From: Pieris napi | Taxonomy: Eukaryota > Arthropoda > Insecta > Lepidoptera > Pieridae | NCBI RefSeq assembly: GCF_905475465.1 | Contig: NC_062244.1 | Span: 1,872,501 to 1,936,500, forward strand | Reading direction: 5' to 3' | DNA: 64,000 nucleotides | Shown: one piece after another, positions 1 through 11,700 of the stretch | Numbering within the stretch: the stretch's first letter is position 1 | Layout of the letters: every line of letters starts with the position of its first letter | Notes under the pieces: generated by a model | Told to the model about the DNA's origin: nothing | Databases searched by the model: none | Seen by the model: only the letters and a program-made list of their open reading frames with translations | Made by a program: the position numbers and the translations under genes

Positions 1-257
1 TTACAAAGTATACCTGATTCTTATGATATCATCAAGTTGTATAATTTTTGTATAATAAAACGATTATCTTCTATTGCATTATTCATATATATATTAAATA
101 ACGTTCGTAATCTCAGGGTATAATACTGGCTAAATATTTGTTTCTATAAATTCGCAGTGAGACAGGCAAAAACTCTTTTCTCTCTCTCAAAGACTTTCTC
201 CCAAGTTACATTAAAATAATTTAATAGAAGATTTTTAGAAATTAACGTTTTTAGCAA

Positions 258-410
258 GGCAGGCTCGCGAGTACGTTGCCGGCCTTTGAAGAATTTTTAC
301 GCTCTTTTCTTGAAGGAACCTAAGTCGAATTGGTTCGGAAATATTTCAGTGGGCAGCTGGTTCCACATAGTGGAGGTGGTAGTGGTAGTAGTAATTTCGC
401 ATCGGAATGC
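258..410 (-). repeat. WNQLP-family LINE tail
   Basis: ggctcgcgagtacgttgccg ... gtcgaattggttcggaaata ... gggcagctggttccacatag. The same unit, opposite orientation, as 26220-26455. Confidence 0.55.
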
Positions 411-649
411 GGCAAGGTACAATGCTAGGTCCCAAACTTTTTAAATCGTTTAACAATGATACTTTTAAAACTCGCTTGCAATGTTTAACCATAAACATAA
501 GTTGTAATTTCCTTTTAATAATAAAACATTCTTTTATGTAATAAACAAACTTTTGTTTGAGTTAAACTGGTTAAACAAGACATTCAATAAATTCCTTTAA
601 AATCTGGAACTGACACAAAATTTATTGATCTTGTATTATCAAGAGGTAA

Positions 650-829
650 ATGTGCGGCGTCGACTTTTAGGGTCTTTTTGGGAAAGCCAGTTTCCTCACG
701 ATGTTTTCCTTCACCGTTCGAGCGAATGTTAAATGCACACAGATAGAAAGTCCATTGGTGCACAGCCCGGGATCGAACTTACGACCTCAGGGACGACAGT
801 CGCACCCTGAAGCCACTAGGCCAACACTG
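650..829 (-). repeat. tRNA-derived SINE A
   Basis: Read on the minus strand: cagtgttggcctagtggctt (box A-like) and a B box near GTTCGATCCCgg, then gtgcaccaatggactttcta and the body ggtgaaggaaaacatcgtga. It is one of about a dozen copies of this SINE in the window. Confidence 0.7.
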
Positions 830-835
830 ACACAA

Positions 836-995
836 ATATACAGTATTTACAATATTCTTAACCTACATAGAAGTTATAATTAAAAATTGTTAAATAGAAA
901 ATTAAAACGAATTTTAAAAGTTTGGTCTCGTGGCGCCACCTTTAGTGCTGGCAGCATCGCTGTAGAGCGAGAGCATCTCTGGGGCCACCAGTACC
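836..995 (+). repeat. dispersed repeat F (cagtatttacaat ... ctggcagcat)
   Basis: Shares acagtatttacaatattctt, aacctacatag, agaaaattaaaacgaatttt and gtgctggcagcatcgctgta with 8268, 11888 and 34575. All four copies are in plus orientation. It is probably the tail of an unrecognised LINE or a SINE. Confidence 0.5.
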
Positions 996-1378
996 AGGGC
1001 AAACTTATTAATTAGCGCACTTGAATCCCACGGCCCAAGAGTCGCTACTCCAAAGCGATCAAAATCAAAGTTGAAATATTTGAGCTGTTTATGAATAATA
1101 AATTTATTTATAAATGAAGCACGGAGGTTATTGCGCTGTTTTTGGAGGTCGTGCCGAACCTTGGGTTTTTTGAAGCTTGTTTAAATGAGTATTTTGATTC
1201 ATTATTGTAATGTTTGTAATCTAATTCTACTGGCCTTCCTAATGTAACTTGCAGTAGACAATGTGCATCTACATTTTATTATTATACACACAATACAATA
1301 CACATTACTAGACATTTAATTTCAAATAGGTCCTTAACAATTCCGCAAATAACGTACGTATTTTAGTTGATATAAACT

Positions 1379-1535
1379 CAAACTCGAAATATCTTTATTC
1401 ATATAGGTAAACAAGTACACTTATAAGAAAAAGAAGTTAAATAAATGGTAAATTTACATACCAGTTCGGCGTAGAGCGGCCAAGAAGAACTGGCAAGAAA
1501 CTTTCAGCCACTCTTTTCAATCGCTAAGTTTGTCT
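1379..1535 (-). repeat. LINE tail (34150 family)
   Basis: caaactcgaaatatctttat, tcatataggtaaacaagtac, gaagaactggcaagaaactt. The reverse of the tail at 34390-34562. Confidence 0.5.
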
Positions 1536-2835
1536 ATAAGAAATATTCTTTGAGGTTACCGACTCCAGACTTCTTATTAGGCAAGCCGCTTCATCAGAAT
1601 CCAATACGTTTTTGATGTACCCAAGTCAGTAGTGTTAAGAACCTTAACGAAGGTCCTAAGAAAACAAATGAAAACGTAATTCATTTGTAGAGAAGAGTGA
1701 AAGTGAATCAGGGCGATAGTCGAGTGCTCATGTGTGCCGAGTATTAATATTCACCGCCTGCGCACTGGCACGGACTGATTTCATTAATATCTACATCTAC
1801 AGAGCTGCATTCAATTATACAATTTCCTCACCGGATTATCGTAAACCACATATCGTCCATATATATATCGATGTTTTCTTCATTATTCTGTCGCCTTTTA
1901 AAATTAACAATTTTAGTTCCAAATCTTTTCTTTATAATATATTTGTATAGATTAACACTCTTGCTCATCTTCTTTCGCGTTCTTTTAGTCAAATTTTATT
2001 TGATAAAAAGAAAATAATCTTGTATCGGATAAAAAAAAGTGTGTGTGTGTCAGCTACGACGCACGATTGGAGTTTACTCCTTACGAACGATAAAATGGCG
2101 ATAATGTTCTGTGGCTGTCGACCATATTTTCATACTAAAGGTGGTAAGAATATATGTTTTTATAATATAAATGTTTGTAGTAGTAATAAAACGTACCTAC
2201 ATCATCTATGCCCAAATAGGATTTTCTTTCTGTGACCAAAGTTACCTTTATAGTAAGAGAAGAATAAGAATGAATAATCTTTTTAGTTTTAATTTCACTG
2301 ACCATTACTATTGACAAAACTCTATGGCACGCTAGACAATCTACTTTTATTTTTTACACCTGTCAAAACGTGAATTCAAAATAGAAAAGTCTGTGTAATG
2401 TATTCCATCTCATTCTTTTACACGTTCAATATTACAGATATATATGTTTGTCTCTTTCTACATAACGCCTCAACATTTCGTGTTACACTTGATTTTACTC
2501 CTCATAAAATTTCCGTACCGGGCCTTATAACTCAAACGTTTCTTAAGGAGTAAACTCCAAAAATGTGCGTGATTTTTGACTTAGACAACAATAATCTATA
2601 TAAATATCTATTATACTTTGTCCAATCCCTCCCTGTACAACATTAGGTTGCCGTAACCATAAAGATTGCGTTGCGTCTGCGCATCCAAATCATTTGAATG
2701 ACGATTGATGCTTTGATTTCATCAATCTTTGCATTATAACTTCCTTTATGTAAACACTAATGCATATTTAAGTTTATATACTTAACATAATACAATTTGG
2801 CAACATTATCTCATACGAAAACATGTATAATTTTT

Positions 2836-3180
2836 TTATACATACACGCCTTTGTCCCGAAAGGGAAAGGCAGAGATCTCGGCTCGCCCGATATTACTCT
2901 CTCGCTTCATCCACTTCCATATCACTCACAATGCATGCTCGTTGATTATAAGTACTAGCGAACTGTGGAATCGACTCCCGGTGGGGGTCTCCCTCAGAGA
3001 TACGACCTCCAAATGTTTAAAAATCGAGTGTAATCCTCCCTCAAAGGCCGGCAAAGCACCCACAAAAAATGTGTTTCTATGGGCTGCGAAGACGGCTCTT
3101 TTTGGTCGTCCCGCAAGCTCGTTTGCCCTTATCTTATTACCTTATATAGATTATATAAAAAAAAAGTACTTTGACATGTC
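2836..3180 (+). repeat. LINE 3' fragment
   Basis: It contains SELWNRLPVGVSL, the LINE C-terminal WNxLP block, followed by a GC-richer tail. A 112-codon frame runs through it but has no independent support. Confidence 0.4.
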
Positions 3181-3483
3181 TCTTTTCTAGTACTTCCTGG
3201 ATTTGGTCCAGGTATGTACGACAAGACTGGACCTGACCTCACCATCCACGGTTCCCTCATCCAAACCTTTCTATATGGCCAACCACCTATGCATTTCCTT
3301 TGCTATTATCTCTACGTCTTTTATATGACACTGCACTATTGCAGGTTACAATCAAAAATAATGTAATGTAGCAGCAAGTACTGAGTTATGCCATGCAACA
3401 AACAATGTTTTAGCAACATTTTTAAACGGTTTTATTATTTATAGCTAAAATACTAGGACAAAAGGCGTATTCTTTCATATTCT

Positions 3484-3592
3484 GCACTGGCAGTAAGTGT
3501 GAAATTAGAAGCATTTCATATATTATATAGTTTAGACGTTCATAAGTGTACATTGCGTTACGTATGTGAATAAATGATTATGACTTTTGATT
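3484..3592 (+). repeat. LINE tail (34150 family), fragment
   Basis: actggcagtaagtgtgaaat ... gacgttcataagtgtacatt. Tail fragment. Confidence 0.4.
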
Positions 3593-4069
3593 CTTATCAG
3601 TACGCCTTTTATATGACACTGCAATATTGCTTATTGCGTTAAAAAATGATGGTATATATTACAATAATTACTATTTTAGACTATATGACATGTTAAATAT
3701 TAGGATTTATAATGCCAATGTATTCAAGCGATGATTTATCGCATGCAACAAACAAAATGTTTTATCAACATTTTTAAACGGTTTTATTATTGATGGCTTT
3801 TTAGTTATAGTGAATAATTTACATAACTGGACGCTGCAGTAATTATGGCGAGAGACTGCCACATCAGGCTGACAGGTTTGTTTTTTACTTATCGTAAATT
3901 ATCTTGTATGACTAATCGAGGTAAGGACATTCGATTGGAGAGCGGTAATCGAGGTTTGAGGACGATTGTGACTTGTTTAACTAATGATGACGGTAATGCG
4001 GTGCCATTAAACTTATGAAATCTTACATATTGTGCTATTTGAGTAACTTTTTTTATGTAAAGTATGGGC

Positions 4070-4290
4070 AAAAATGAGGAGGCTCATCTGATGTGATGCC
4101 AGCGAGCTCGCAAGTGCGTTGCCGGGGTTTTAAGAATTGGTACGCTCTTTTTTCGAAGGACCCCACATAGTGGTGGTGCGCGGCAAAAACTGCCTTAAGT
4201 TGTGGAACGACGGACGTCAGGGTGATACGGGTGGAATTGCGTATTCTGCCTCGATGACCGATATTAAAACTTATAATAAACATTGATTTT
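4070..4290 (-). repeat. WNQLP-family LINE tail
   Basis: Aligns by eye with 26220-26455 in reverse (gttgccggggttttaagaat, cacatagtggtggtgcgcgg, gacggacgtcagggtgatac). About 50 bp are deleted in the middle. Confidence 0.6.
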
Positions 4291-4682
4291 TGCAATGCTT
4301 TACTATTATTAATGGATAAACGAGTTAAGCCTCAATGGTTAATGTGTACGACTCCTCATTAGCTCTCGGGTTAAATAATGGGGAAGTCTAAGAAAAAACT
4401 TCAAAAGTAAAATATTGGTCATTGTGATTTTTTTTGTTGCTTTATCTAAGAAATTTAGTGATCGTACACTCGATTTCCGTCCCATTACATACGTTGCATC
4501 TGCGCATGTGTACACACTATTCTGAGTGAATGACTCAATGTAGGGTAGCCGTGGCCGAAATTGTCTACAATTATTTATTATTGACATTCTAACGAAACAG
4601 TAAATTAAAGATATTTCTAGTTACGTTGTGTGGTTGAGCAGATGAACTTTAAAAGTAGTTCTTCAATACAATACAATATTTG

Positions 4683-4860
4683 TCGAGACCCTTGGTCCGT
4701 GGTTACTACGAAGGTTACTCAACATCACAGGAGAACGAAGAGCTGGCAGCTACCTCGGACAAAGAATTAGTCTAGCTATTCAAAGGAACGTTGCAAGTAT
4801 CTTCGTAACCTAAAGGGACTTTTAATAATATATTTTAAGGTTAGTTATTGTTTTTCTGTT
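4683..4860 (+). pseudogene. 3' end of an R1-like LINE ORF2
   Basis: 4709-4813 encodes RRLLNITGERRAGSYLGQRI then SLAIQRNVASIFVT and a stop, the C-terminus typical of R1-related insect LINEs, followed by the tail ttttaataatatattttaag. 5'-truncated. Confidence 0.6.
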
Positions 4861-5203
4861 ATGTTCTTCAATTGTTTACTCATTTAGTCAGCAGCTTTTT
4901 ATTTAACCAATTACAATCAGACGAATCGCCGTTTTTACATTCTCACTCCCGGATCATTCTTCGAAATATATTTTGGTCTTCACTCTCCTTAATGCTTGGG
5001 CATTCCGATAAAAGATAAGTTTTCTTTCGATTGAGATATTTATGAATCAGGTTGATTGCCCCAACCTTTTAACTTATTTCAAATTTTATGTATGCTTCAG
5101 GCATCCCATCATCTCATTTATCCCTCCTTTCAGAAGAACGCGTTTTGTTCAAAACTCATCTATATCCAGATTGAAAATTCTCATAAACGAGCTAGGTCTG
5201 GAC

Positions 5204-5714
5204 CAGCGTTGCCAGATTGATTTTTAGTCAAGTCGGGATTTTGGCACTTTTAAAGTGAAAAAAGCGGGATTCGTTTGTCGAAAGCGGGACATAGTAAAAA
5301 AAATTAAATAATCAGAAGTTTTTAAATATTTAATATGTTTTAAATTGAGTTCACATCATGTTTGCGTGATATAACTTCTTTAAAAGTTTCATTTTTCTCT
5401 TTAAAAATACGAAGAACGCTTCACAGGATAGCTGCAGATTACGTGATGAGTAACCCTGATTTCATAAAATTTACGAAGCATTTCAAAAAGAAGGCGTTTT
5501 GGAAAGCAGTTTGATGGTAGGATACTTAATATAAAGTTTGAAGATAATCCTGGTATCTTTTTTGGATACTGTTGAAAGAGTTGGTACCATTATTGTGCGA
5601 TGGTGGTAGTACACACTTCTTATTCCCGAAAAGCGGGACTAAGCGGGCGGGACATTTCATTTTGATTAAAAAATCGGGACGTCCCGATTTTGGCGGGCAA
5701 CGCTGGCAACGCTG
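5204..5714. mobile_element. 511-bp hAT-type non-autonomous element
   Basis: It begins CAGCGTTGCCAG and ends CTGGCAACGCTG, perfect inverse complements for 12 bp, and the right end carries the CAACGCTGG unit twice. A perfect 8-bp duplication GTCTGGAC flanks it (5196-5203, 5715-5722), the size made by hAT transposases. Subterminal GCGGGA/TCCCGC motifs recur inside. No transposase remains. Confidence 0.8.
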
Positions 5715-6132
5715 GTCTGGACGTACATAGTTGCTCTCCTCACACTTTTAAATCGATTTTCTATAATTGTTGTTGTATGTTTTTGCCTGTACCAATCGTG
5801 TTGTTCTTGTACCAATGTACCAGTGTGCCGAGCGTTGGCAAGCTTTTATAAACTCACTCAATTATAACAGATCCGCTCGATGAAAACTTCAAGGAAATCG
5901 CCGATCTAAATGAGCTTATGGTTGGAAAAGCGTGTAATCGGGGGCGGTATTGTTCTCCGACCCAGATGCACTCATGGGAACCCTTGAACCGCATCTCAGT
6001 AAGTGGGACGGTTTCACATTGTCAAGACAAATGTAATTGCGTGTACTGTAATACCAAACCTTTAACATACTGTTTACTTTAAAGAATTCTTTTAACCGTT
6101 TCAAAGGACATTATGGCACTAATTATCCTGAA

Positions 6133-6440
6133 CAGTGTTGGCCTTGTCTTCAGCCACTCTCATCCCTGAGGTCGTAGGTTCGATCCCCGGCTGTGCACCA
6201 ATGGACTTTCTATGTGCGCATTTAACATTCGCTCCAACGGTGAAGCCATCGTGAAGACACCGGCTTGCCTTAGATCCAAAACGTACACGGCGCGCCGTGT
6301 GTCAGACACAAGAGGTTCATCACCTACTTACTACTAAAAAAATTACCACGAAACATAATGATCGTGCTCACAGGCGGCGACCCCTGTTAGATTAAAAAAA
6401 AAAACAGAAATCTGAAGCCAAAACCCTAGGTTAAAGCGAA
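6133..6440 (+). repeat. tRNA-derived SINE A
   Basis: Head acagtgttggccttgtcttc, B box gttcgatccccgg, body to about cagaaatctgaagcc. Near full length, with divergence in the 3' half. Confidence 0.7.
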
Positions 6441-7049
6441 TTTCATAGTTACATACATATTTACTATATTTATGAATCTATTTTCTTAAAATAAAACTAT
6501 GACTATAGAATAAATATTAGGTACATATATGTTACCAAACTACCAAATTATGGTTGTAAACTGTGACGAATTATTAATAATTATAACGTAGAAACTCCAG
6601 TTCCAGCGTTTGATAATTTATTAAAACAATAGAATTACCTGTCCTTCATCTCAATAACAATTGTAATAATATGGTATTGTTATCATTAATAATACAATCA
6701 CATAATTGGTTAATAAAAGCGTGGAAAATGAAAATTTTCCTTTGCCAAATAATTTCGTACTCTTGATATTCGTTCATGCGAAAGGCTAACCAGGGAAATA
6801 AAAAAGGGCACAGCTGGTAAGCTTAATGAAGTTGGTGGAGATGAGTTGGTTATCACTTTATTCAAAGTGATCTTTTGCCTCACGTTTCCCAAAAAAAAAA
6901 CTGGAAGAAAAATACTTAAGATTGGGTGAGGTTCTTAAGAAATATAGCTAGTATTGTATAAAAGTATATGTGTATATTTTCGTTTAATTACAATGAATGA
7001 ATAAGGATACGAGTTTTTGTTATTATTTGCCATAAAAATATATCAAATA

Positions 7050-7395
7050 TATAGACATAGGCGGATACAAGGGAGGGCAACCGGGGCACCAGCCACAGCC
7101 CACAAAAAGCCAGGCCCCCCAATTGAGACTTCGGAAAAAAATGTTTCAAAATCCGACTAGTAAACCACTTCTTTTTTCGCTGTTTTACTTTTAGCTTTGT
7201 ACAAACATGATTATATTGTTCTTGGTTTCACAATAAATTATTGATTGAAAAACTGAACTGATTTTTTTCCTTCATTTTATTTAGAAAATAATTTGGGGCC
7301 AGGAAGCTTCGCTCCTTTGTTGCCCTGAGGGCTCCAGACCTCTATCCTTTCTCTCTCTCCAGACGTCAATTTAATGAAGTATCCGCTTGAGGAGC
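7050..7395. repeat. possible MITE with GC-rich ends
   Basis: The patches aggcggatacaagggagggc and ggtccagacc-like gagggctccagacc with gtatccgctt at the right form weak inverted ends (GCGGATAC / GTATCCGC). The interior is AT-rich. The boundaries are not firm. Confidence 0.3.
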
Positions 7396-8267
7396 ACGAC
7401 TGCTATAAAGCATTGGAGTTTTGTCTGTACTAATCATCTTCAGTAGTGTTCTTTATTACTAAAGGTTGTGGTGATTCGCTTCCTCCATTACCCCACGTCT
7501 TCGGCAAGCCTTAGCCGCCTGTGTACTATGTTCTGTTAGAACCTTAACGACGGTCCAGCGAGGGGATCGGCCTATCTCGTGCCTTCTGCTCTAACGGACA
7601 CCTCAAACTTATATTATAAAGAATAAACTCGGAATGTATTGGTAAATTCCACTATCTTTCATAACTGAAATGATTATCACTGACTAACATAGGCTATACT
7701 TATTTTCTAAATATTTGAAAAACAAATGCCGTGCGTTGCCGGAACACGACGCTAGACAAATATATAAGAAATTCTCATATCCTTTGAAATTTAAAATAGA
7801 ATTTCACCAATTACACATAAATAATCAAAAGACATAAATTACATTGCGCAAATGTATTTTATTTGCACAATTGCATCGTATTGATGACGAAACATTCTTT
7901 TGTTTCTGCTATTTACACAGACAGTTTAGCACAAACGTCAATGGAATTGTAAAATTTAGAACATATAATTATATTTATTTGCAGTAATTAAAAGCAATTG
8001 TTGGTCGATGTTCTTTTGTTTCTTTAAAATTTCCAAGCGGCAAAATTTCGACCAATTACTAAACTTAAAATAATTTAACTGTATAATCAAATAATAATAT
8101 TAAAATAAAAATAATCTTTATTTATTTAATTTTTTTCGCACAAAAACTTAGTACATATCCAAGTGACAGTTATTAAACAATTATGAATATATCTAATCTG
8201 TAGTCTTTATTTCGTCCTATTTTAGTTAATATATTTTTTAAATGTAATTGTATTGTTTATTAAAACC

Positions 8268-8465
8268 TAAACATAACAGTATTTATAAATATCTTAACCA
8301 ACGTAGTAATAATAAAAAAATTACAAAAAGAAAATTAAAACAGATTTTAAAGGTTCATCCCTGTAGCAGTGTACCTTTACCGCTGGCAGCATTTCCTCGC
8401 TGTATTGCGATACTTATTCGTTGAGCGAGGAAAGCCCCAGCTCTTGGGTCACCGGTATTATCTAC
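8268..8465 (+). repeat. dispersed repeat F
   Basis: cttaaccaacgtagtaataa ... cgctggcagcatttcctcgc ... gttgagcgaggaaagcccca. Ends about 110 bp before BICDR-like exon a. Confidence 0.5.
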
Positions 8466-8577
8466 CAGACGATAACTTAAATGTTTTATTTTAAATGCTA
8501 TGTAGTTTTAAATGTTTATTACAATTAATATGAGACTTGTTGTATTTGCAAAAACTTAAATCAATTTCGTTTTCCAG

Positions 8578-8718
8578 GAGTTGGAGCAAGAGAAACATCT
8601 GTTGCGGCGTCGCCTGGACACGAATCAGGGGGAGTATGAGGCGAGGATACTAGAGCTGCAGAATGACATCAAGGAGCTGAGTGCCAAGATCGGCTCCAGG
8701 GATACATCTGTCAAACAG
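8578..8718 (+). CDS. BICDR-like exon a (first visible)
   Basis: Acceptor tttccag before 8578, donor gtatttt at 8719. It has 47 codons, phase 0 at both ends, and encodes a charged coiled-coil segment starting ELEQEKHLLRRRL. It has no start codon, so at least one exon lies upstream, more than 8.5 kb away or unrecognised. Confidence 0.8.
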
Positions 8719-11700
8719 GTATTTTATTTTCTGGTAAACTAGAGATGTAACGTAAGAAAAAATCCGCGCGTTGTACGTGATTGGAAAAACGTGTCACGTG
8801 ATAACGCACATTATACTAGAGATATTTTTTATAACAAACAAACGCAGGAGGGCAAACTCTCAATTCCAGAGGGCTCGCGTCCTTTTAAGGAGGACCCTAA
8901 GTAGAATTGGTTCGGAAATACGCTAGTAATAATACAAATACGGCAGTAATAATACAAATACGTAGAAATAAATACGCAAATACGTACATTTTGGAAGGAT
9001 GGAAGTCGAGGTGATACGGGTGGATTTTCGAACTCTGTCTCGATGAAACTTAGCTAAGAAGCTACAGACACACGACATCCTCTTAACCAATCAACCGGAA
9101 CGCCGCGCCGTCGTTTCGTCTTCTTTTCTTATTAAATAGCTAGACATTCTTTTGTGCCTTACACCTCGACAATTCCTGGGTCTAAGAGAGTTGCACGCTC
9201 AACCCAGTAACAAACACAGCCCGTAGGTAAGAATCTAAAACAAAAGACGTGCGATGGCGCGTTTCGCTTGAGTTCAGCTGGACAAATAAAAGCGAAATGC
9301 ATCATATATAGTAATAGACACTAGAAGCTTTCTACCTACTAATTATAGTATCTTCGTCTATCACGAAGGTTAAGTGAATAACGACAGGTTAAACCTTTTT
9401 CTACGAAGTTAAGTCATCACTTGGATGTATTCAATCGTTTACCTATAATTCGGTATAGGCCTTCTTCGACTTTACCTAACGCAAATTTCAATTCGAATCT
9501 TTGCTCCTACAATTACAAATGTTGGTACCTGATAACTGGCACGATGCTTTTAAGTTATGATTCTATATTGTCTATGATAAAGAAAAAACTTTTGAGATTT
9601 GACATTGCCACATTCGAAATTTATCTCTATAAATATATAATTCTCGTGTCACAATGTTCGTTCCCATATTTCTCCGAAACGGCTCGACCGATTCTTACAG
9701 TAAGTAAGAGAATTGGCCATTATCTATATTTCAAGCTCCTAAGCGGTAAGGGGTGTTTTTTTATGATACAGCATACAAAAATACATACAACCCCTAATTT
9801 TCACCCCTTTACGATTAACCCCTATTTTTTTTATATTGCAGATAGTTATTTTTATTGAACTAAAACGATGTTTCTTAGAAATAATATACATGGCAAAACA
9901 ACGTTTGTCGGGTCAGCTAGTTTATTTATAAAAGTTTGCCCATGCTTGGTACTCTGATACATTGGTACAAGAAAAATAGAATACAATATTAAATGTGACC
10001 TATAGCCTAAAACACACGAATAGATGAAGAAATTAAAAGACAGTCGATTTCAAAGTGTGTGCATTTATATCCAGAAATAAAAAGGTAAATTTGTCGAATC
10101 ACTTCTCCACCTTAAAGCAATTCCAAATTTGTTCTATCGTTCTTTACGACTTGTATGTTTTCCCCAAATAATATTAATGCGATTGGCTTTAGACTCCTTA
10201 AAAATATATAAAAATTATAATATTACATGCATGATGTAAAAAATGTCTCAGTTCCCAATTACATTAGGTTAGGTAAGGTTTTTTTTATTCTAAACTAGCT
10301 GACCTGGCTAACTTCGTTCCGCCCTACAACCTTATAATATCGTTGTTACTTTAATTTTACTTATTTCAGGATTTCATTAATGCTAAGTATTACATTAATA
10401 CAACTTTTTTGCAAATACAGAAATGTTTTATTGCTTGCCATTGCGAAAGAAGAATGGCAGTTTTACATATTAGGCATCTTCTCTCTAGCGTCAATATGGC
10501 GATACTGCATGTTAAGCACTTTCTGATATCCAACATCTTTTGATCAGGATCAAAGCATGGTTATGCATCTCCTCATTCACCTCAATATCGGAATTTCTTG
10601 AACTGACACGAATTCGACGTAAAATGATGCGTAGTTTCGTCAACAAATGTCACCACATGCCGTGTGCATTCGTAAAATTAATTAATTTATTTATTGTTAT
10701 TCGATAACTTATCCGATATTTTATTACTTATTCTGCTATTCGGAGTGGAGAAAAATCCATCAAAAAAGACATAACTAACATCGGTCCAGCCGATCTCGAG
10801 TTATAAGTGTTGTAACAAACACGACTTTCTTTTATATATATAGATGGCGTTTGTGATCGGGTTAGATTAGGGTAAAGCCAAAAATTCCCCTTCTTGCAAT
10901 CATTTCACAAATCATGATGCTTTAATTAATTTCCATGGGGTTTAAGAGCATACGCCACCACATTATTGCATGGTTCACCATTGCCATGTGATGAAAATAT
11001 TCGATAAATTTACCATAAAAAGATTCACTTTTCCGACTTAACTTTTACCTCAAACGTAATAACAACAAACATATGTAGGTATAATTATATAGAAAAATAC
11101 GTTAATTAATCTAACATGATTCATACAACTCATAAATTATTATTAGATAACGTTGTACGGAGAAATTTCTTATCTTGATATTTTCTTTTGTTATACGGGA
11201 AAAGCGTTTTATGATAATTAAAGAATAGATAACAAGCGTTGACTAGGTAGTGTATGTGGTATATCTTTTATATGTGTAATATAATCAGGTACATATCTGG
11301 GAAAGATTATAATTCAAAATTTCTTATTCAATGATAAGTTTCATTGTTTTAGCAAGTATTTGAGCCCCTGAACTAAGTCTAGGCACCTGAACTAAAAATG
11401 GAAAACTGAGACTTTACTAAGAAGACGATAAGACACAGTACACACCAGAAGTGAATGACTTAATGATAATGTTTGGGAAGGGAATGGAGGGTAGAGAGTG
11501 CTAGTGTAGTTTCTTATTGGCGCGCCACATTCAATCCTGAGGTAATGGGTTTCATTAACAGATACGGGTAGGGTCTTTCTATATGCAACGTTACTTGTAG
11601 AGTGAAGGAAAACTTCCAGAAGAACCAATCGTGGTCATGTAGGCGTTTGTCAGGCACGGAAGGCTGTTCACCTATTTGCCAATTAAACAAATCGCGAAAC

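Larger units (their letters stand above)
1..8577. other. sequence upstream of, or intron before, BICDR-like exon a
   Basis: Apart from the repeats listed separately, I see no exon with both splice sites and coiled-coil coding. Stretches 1540-2835, 6440-7050 and 7396-8267 are AT-rich with nothing recognised. 3184-3330 (tacttcctggatttggtcca ggtatgtacgac) is echoed at 48790-48825 and is probably a LINE piece. Confidence 0.5.

Noticed and set aside
2852..3190. 112-codon frame as a separate gene
   Set aside because: It contains only the WNRLP block of a LINE C-terminus.
9421..9858. 145-codon plus-strand frame
   Set aside because: Most of it lies in a Helitron-like family C copy; the translation has no protein features shared with other copies.
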